Below, in pieces: positions 42,201 through 48,200 of a stretch of 64,000 bases of DNA (position 1 is the first letter of the stretch; every line of letters starts with the position of its first letter). The stretch is from Amoebophrya sp. A120 (Eukaryota > Sar > Dinophyceae > Syndiniales > Amoebophryaceae): positions 3,782,130-3,846,129 of the forward strand of contig CAJINV010000006.1 in NCBI GenBank assembly GCA_905178155.1, in the 5' to 3' direction. Position numbers and translations under genes: made by a program. The notes below the pieces were generated by a model, which saw only the letters and a list, made by a program, of their open reading frames with translations, was not told the origin of the DNA and ran no database searches.

Positions 42201-45200
42201 TTGCCGGGTGTCACCGGGCCATCATCTTCAGGCGGACACGCGGAGCAATTCGCCTCAGACTGGTCAGAGGGAAGGAAGTTGTAGTTGCCCGCCTGTGTTC
42301 AGGTTTCTTTGTAGCCTCTGCAATTTCAAAACTCCACCTTGTTCCGCTAGAAGACGATACATGCTGGAGCCGTCTTCAGGATGTGGACGCCGACGCGGGG
42401 CAGCAGGATGCGTCACGTCCTTGAACTCCAAATTGAAACCCCACGGGTAGTACGTGCGGAGTGACACAATCCAAAACGACTCCCACGCATCAATTTGTGA
42501 TAGCGTGGAGCCGTCGGGAAGCGTAGCTGTTCTGTTGGCCTCCACTTTGTTCATGTAAAAAAGAACATCTGTCGTCACCGCATGGTTCAAGTACTGCTGC
42601 TGGTGCAGGTACATCGGGTGCGTCTCATCCTCGTGCCCCAACCGCTCCGCACAGTTTGCGTGCCCATGGAAGCGTGTACCAGCACCCGCACCCGTGTGGG
42701 CTTTACCCACGTAAGCCAGTCCACAGCTGCACCGGCGCAAGTATATGAGGCTGGTGTCGCCCGCCTCGTAACATGAACGCTGTTCGCGAGCCCGTACTTC
42801 TAGCAGTTTGCCGTTCACTTGTAAAAAGCGGTCAGGCGAGGCGGAAGAACAGAGGCTGCACGGGTTGCCCTTGGCCGCCCTACAACAACTGATCATGCGC
42901 GATCTGTCTAGCTGGAAGAGCTCGGGCTTGAGTCTATCCGCTTTCCAGTTGTTGAGGTCGAGGACGTGGGCCTTAAAAGACGCAAACTTCATTTGCAATG
43001 GGATCGAATAATCGGCCATCCAGGCCACCGGCAGCTCCTCATGTTTGAAGTCCGACTTTATCGCGAAAATATCGTTTGTGTAAATCTGTTGGACATCGCA
43101 GAATTCGGCCACGGCAACGAGCGAGTTGTTGACGGCATGGAGGAAGTTTTCAAGGGGAGGGTTAGGAGCTACAGGTCGAGATGGTTTGCGTACCAGTTGC
43201 AGCACCGACGACGAAGATTGCGCTTGAGGTTGCTGGGCGGGAGTCCGACAGGTGTCGCACAACAGAGAAATCGTAGAATTTAAGTTCTGATTGTACAGCA
43301 AGGGCGGGTTTTCGGATGCAGTCATTTTGTCACTAGAAGCCACACTATAAAGTGTAATCGGAACTACACTTTCGATTGAGCTGTAAACCAGCTAGAGTCA
43401 AGACATTTTAGGATAAATTTGGCCGTCTTCCAATACGAAGCCCGCATCCTCCCAGAAGTGGATCTCCTGGTTAGCTCGGTCCACCGAATCTTCGTACCTC
43501 CACTGATTACTGAAAAAATCGTAGTGCCAGCGGAGGGCTCCCCAACTGCTAGTCCAGTAATCTTTGCCGGTACTCCAACTACAACGGTCCTCCTGGGAAA
43601 CTGTTGAAAGAAATCGGAACGGCTGTTGATGTAATGGAGGTTTGGAAGGTTCTGCTGGCGGCTGATTAGGTGTAGATAGAGAGAAGTGCTGGCCGAGGTG
43701 GGTTTTGTTTTTTCTTCTGGGGCTGCCGTCCGCGTGCAAGGGGGTGTACGACGTACGAAGGCCGTTGTCAGCAAGTGATGCTCGTAATCCTTGAAGCTTA
43801 GTGCCGTCGTGCCCGGAAGAAGCCCTGGAAAATGTCGCCACTGGTCGATGCGGTTGGTCAGCTAGTCCAGTATCTGGGGTGGTCTGTCGTCGAGGTACCA
43901 CAGGCGATGGGGATGGCGTTCCGCGAATTTGTATAGTCGTATGATGTGTCTCCTGTCGGATCATATTCGTAGTAGCGGATATCATCTTCGAAAAAACGAT
44001 GGTGGTTGATAAAATTCCACTACTGGAAACGGCTTGCCGCGCGGTGTAGACGTAAAAGCAGCAGGACGAAACGTTGCGTCGAATATCCCCTGACGACCCG
44101 GGAATGCAATAAACCCCTTTTAATAATGTCGTACTTTGTTCGCTTGGTCCAACTAGGCGATTATTCGTAAATAATTTACACGGTTAATTTACACGGTTAG
44201 TTTCAAACTTTGACGAATCCAACTACGCAGAAACAACCCACGGACACGGAACCGAGATTGACAAATTGCCCATTTTATGTTTCAGCTTTGGACGAAGTGC
44301 TACGTTACGACTACGAAGGTCACACAACGACTCCTGGAAGTTTGGGATGAAAATGGTTAGAGTCGCTTAGTTACTGCCACCACAGCAATAGCGAGCTCTA
44401 CATGACATCGGAGTTCTAAGGGCAGTCCGTCCCCGTTGGCATCAGGCCCTACTAAAACCAATAAAAAGAATCATCATCATCATCATACCCTCGCGATTCA
44501 GTGCACTTCTGATGGTGCACGAGAGAAAAGCAAGTCGCACCAACGCACTTCTGATGGTGCGTGCAGGCGCTGCGCATTATGCTCCAATGAGCAACAGCTC
44601 ATGTTTTCCATCTTTATACTCTCCGCCGGTGGGAAGCAGCCACCAAGAGTCGATGCAAAGTGAAAGACTTACGCACCGCAAAACTATGTACGGCGCGAAT
44701 CGCCGAGCACCCCGCAGCCGGGACACTGTCTAGAGCTACGCTATCCCCGAGCGGGCGAGGCATACAGTGTGCGTTTAGCGGATCAGTGCCTTGGGTCAGG
44801 TGATACTAGACCTAAGGGGAAGCGGCCCCAAAAGCCATGAAGTTCATTGAATGCGTACACTGTCATCATCCGCCGCAGACGACACACCGCCCCCGGTTAC
44901 GTAAATCAATAAAGTTAAGCTATTACGCCCTTAGTCCCTCGATGTCATGCAAAGACGAACCCCAGCGGAAAAAGGCGGAAGAAGAAAGAAGAGGANACAA
45001 CGTTGCACCGCGCGACATGGAAATCCTCTATTTATACCAGGCTGTGGCATATTTCAACAAGAACGCCGGTAGTAGTCGTGTCAAGCTACAAAGCCTGCGA
45101 TTTTCTTTTTGCATGAGACTCACTACACGACTCCAAATCTAAAAACGACCTCCAACAAATCCCCTTAAAAATCTATACCGCTGCCCTCCTGACTTGCAAC

Positions 45201-48200
45201 TTGAGCCAGCTTCCCTCCTTTGCGTCCGCGATTTCCTGCCGCAGTTCCGTTGCGTCACAGTCAACCCGTCCGTTGACGCCGATAAGGCGCATGTAGGGCT
45301 CCAAAACCAAATCATACCTCCCCATTTGCTGGACGAGGCGTTTTATCAAATGCAAAAATGTCTGGGTCTGGAAGCTTGCGAGACTTGTCATGCTTGTCTG
45401 GCATGACCAAAAAGCTTGCGATGCGTGTCCAAGAAGAGACCCTTTTGCCTGTCATGCAAAAACGCAGTTTCTTCTGCGGAAAACGCAACACAAAGAAGCG
45501 CAGCTATTTCTCATGCTTGGCTGTGAATTACAGAGCATTCACTATTCCCAACGCAGCATTACATCGGAAGTCTACGGGCTGTTCGTCCCTACCGGCATCA
45601 GGCCTTACTTAAAACCAATAAAAAATTCGTAATTATCCCGCCGCGATTCAATGCACTTCTGATGGCGCATGCAGAAAAGCAGGGCGCGCCAACAAAAATA
45701 AAGGAAACGTAAGGAAGAGCTTAGAACGAGACGTTGTTACGAAATCACGGTACGGCGCGAACGATACGACTAACTAAGAAAGCCAGCGGCAACGGGACGA
45801 CTACAGCCACACGGGGTCCCGCGAGGACCGAGAACAGGCTTACCGGACCTGCGGTAAATAAAAGGCCTGGAGGTCTTCGTGGGTGCTCACATAAAACAAG
45901 TTTCGGTCCACACGCAGCGCACCGTGGGTGCATGCTCACCACTGCGTGAAAACTTGTTCTATCGCCGTGCCACGCCGCTTGGCAGCGCGAAAAAAGAGAA
46001 AATCGTCCCTACTCAGACCTCAATTGGAAAGTGTAGGGACGTAGCCAGCAACGGCTAGAAAAACCTAGGAGGGCCAACGCAGCATTACAAGTTTCCAGGC
46101 CCAGACATTTTTACATTTGATACGTTTGTTGATCACCTGCGTGACGCCGTAGACCTTGCCGATTTTCAATTCCGAACGCAGCCCCGAGTGCTCCTGCATC
46201 TGCAGCCCCAGCCCGATGTCGCCGGACACCTTCTTCGTGTAGAAGCTGAAGTAGCGCGAAAATTTCTGCACCTGCACCATGATGTCGTCCCCCGTGCGGA
46301 GCTCCTCTTTCATAGCTTCCACGTCGTCCTTGACGCCGTTGACAGCAACGATGCGATCCCCCACGATCACCTTCTTGTTGGCGTCCGTTTGCGCCTCGTT
46401 GTAATTGTGCAAGAGTCCGCCCCAAACGACGGATTTGACCACCAGGTGCGCCGGTGCGTCGACCGCGAGTCCCCTGTTGGCTTCTGTGAAGGCCTGACCG
46501 CCGTCGAAAAACGAGATCCCGAATTTCGTGAAAGAAAGACATATAAGGAATAAAGCACTAGGAGGCTTGCGCAGAACCAAAAACTTACTGAAAGAGAGGT
46601 AAGCATAGCTGTAAGGGACTACAAGGGGAGGCTTACGGGGAATAACGGGGAAGGTCAACGAACGACGTTCAACGTAGAGCGGACGAAGGCATACAAACTA
46701 AACCGGTTCACAAGTATTAAAGCGTTTTACGAAAGTACGAGGCGCGGCAGCCTAAGCAGGGCGGAGGAAGACGCTACAGCCACACGGGGTCCGTACTACC
46801 ACCATACAGGTATGTCCGACCAAGGACACATGGAAAGGCCTGAAGGTAGATAGCAGGTGCTCACATGGGGGGGCCCTGGTCACGCAGGGTAAAGCCCGAG
46901 GGTGCTAGCTCACCAATACCCGCGGATCCCCCCATCGCAGTCCTCAGAAAAAATACGCCCGAGACGCGATAAAGAAAAACAGACCCTATCCCTACAAAAG
47001 GTAGGCATAGAGTCTCCACCTGGCGGAGGTGTAAGCTATATAAAATCAACCTAAGACGATACGAAGAAAACTTTTCGAGAGCCACAGCTATCGTTCACAC
47101 ACGAAGACGTACCGATTTCGGCTTATTGTTTCTTTTTTCATTTTTTCACGACTTACAATTTTGACGTAGGACTTTTACGAACGCACCGATATTTACGATC
47201 TACCGAGATTATCAACGTACGAGTTACTTTAACATGGGCTACTGCCGTACGGAAACACGAACTACACGTATTCAAACTTAGACTTGTAAAACTTTGAACG
47301 AAACGTCACGAGGTTTTTTTTTTTAGTAATCGCATGACAAATTTCTCAGCGTGAGAAACGAAATCTGTAATGCGGATGTGACTTGGCAGAAAAATTTGCA
47401 AGGCATAGATGCGATCAGTACGAGTACGATGCTTTTACAGTGCGTATCCGTGTTTGACAAACCCAAGCTCCCCGTACTTCTCCTTGAGCCCGGTGCAGTA
47501 ACTTGCCATCTCCAGCCCATTTTGGTTGAACCGGCGGCAAAAGGAGGGAAGGGCATCGGTCGTGGTCCGGCCCTGCAGAAGAACCCACTTGCAGTATCCT
47601 GAGTAAAAACGTCCCCACCCCGTACTTGTCATGCAAATTTGCAAGAATTACAGAAAGACAAAGATTTGTAATGCGCATCTCCATGAGAAACATTTCCAGT
47701 CGCGTTTTGGAATTTGTAATGCTGTAAACAGGATAAGCTGATGGATTTGTCATGCGGTTGTCCTTGCTAACATGCACTACACTACGGACTGCAACTTCTC
47801 ATGCGTGGCTCCCAAAACTTGTGGATTTGTCTTGCTAGGTTCCCAACTTGACTATGGGGTGGGGACGTTTTTACATATGATATGCAGCACATGATCCGCT
47901 CGTTAGAAACGCCCACGGCGTAGGTGTTCGTTTCCATGAACGATTTCGGTAAGACATAAAACGCCTGGTTCGCGCACGCCGGCTCGCAGGTTCCGATTTC
48001 CTCAGCCGTCACTCCGTCTACTTCCAGAGCGGCCACAAGCTCCTTCCTGGTGGCCTCACAGGTGGTGTACGTCATGCAATTTGGGTTTTTCGAGTCGTCC
48101 CGCACGTACAAACCCCCACGGGCGGCAACGTCGGACTCGTAAAAATACTCGTCCCCGAGGTTGAGCTATGCAATGCAAACGCATCGCATACTCGTAGAAT

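Larger units (their letters stand above)
45173..46530 (-). pseudogene. 5'-truncated PDZ-domain gene fragment
   Basis: Two exons, 46530-46123 and 45338-45173, join in frame across an introner (VINK to RLVQQMGRYD). The protein shows two PDZ-like repeats: one with RGLAVDAP, VGDRIVAVNGV and DDIMVQV, and a second with IGLGLQM, LIGVNGRV and WLKLQV, ending in a normal stop. At 46530 the reading runs straight into the 785-bp repeat, so the 5' part is missing. It lies inside an intron of the M64-like gene on the same strand. It is probably a host gene piece carried in with the insertion; a translated product is unlikely. Confidence 0.65.
31898..47446. mobile_element. Composite family B introner swollen by nested insertions
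   Basis: The right part (47324-47446) and the left end (31898-31925) are the two ends of one family B introner, flanked by ACGGA and ACGGC. Excision joins GFVKHG to VNTDIRQ in frame. Between them lie a GC-rich block (31925-32790) and a 14.5-kb insertion (32808-47323). Most introners here are 140-380 bp. Confidence 0.78.

Noticed and set aside
44700-44840. Possible structured RNA in the T-family copy
   Set aside because: Some inverted words exist, but no match to tRNA, 5S, U-snRNA or SL RNA that I can support.
32808-47323. LTR retrotransposon
   Set aside because: The repeats are not complete at both ends, no integrase, protease or RNase H is visible, and the duplication is 16 bp. The RT and endonuclease are Penelope-like.
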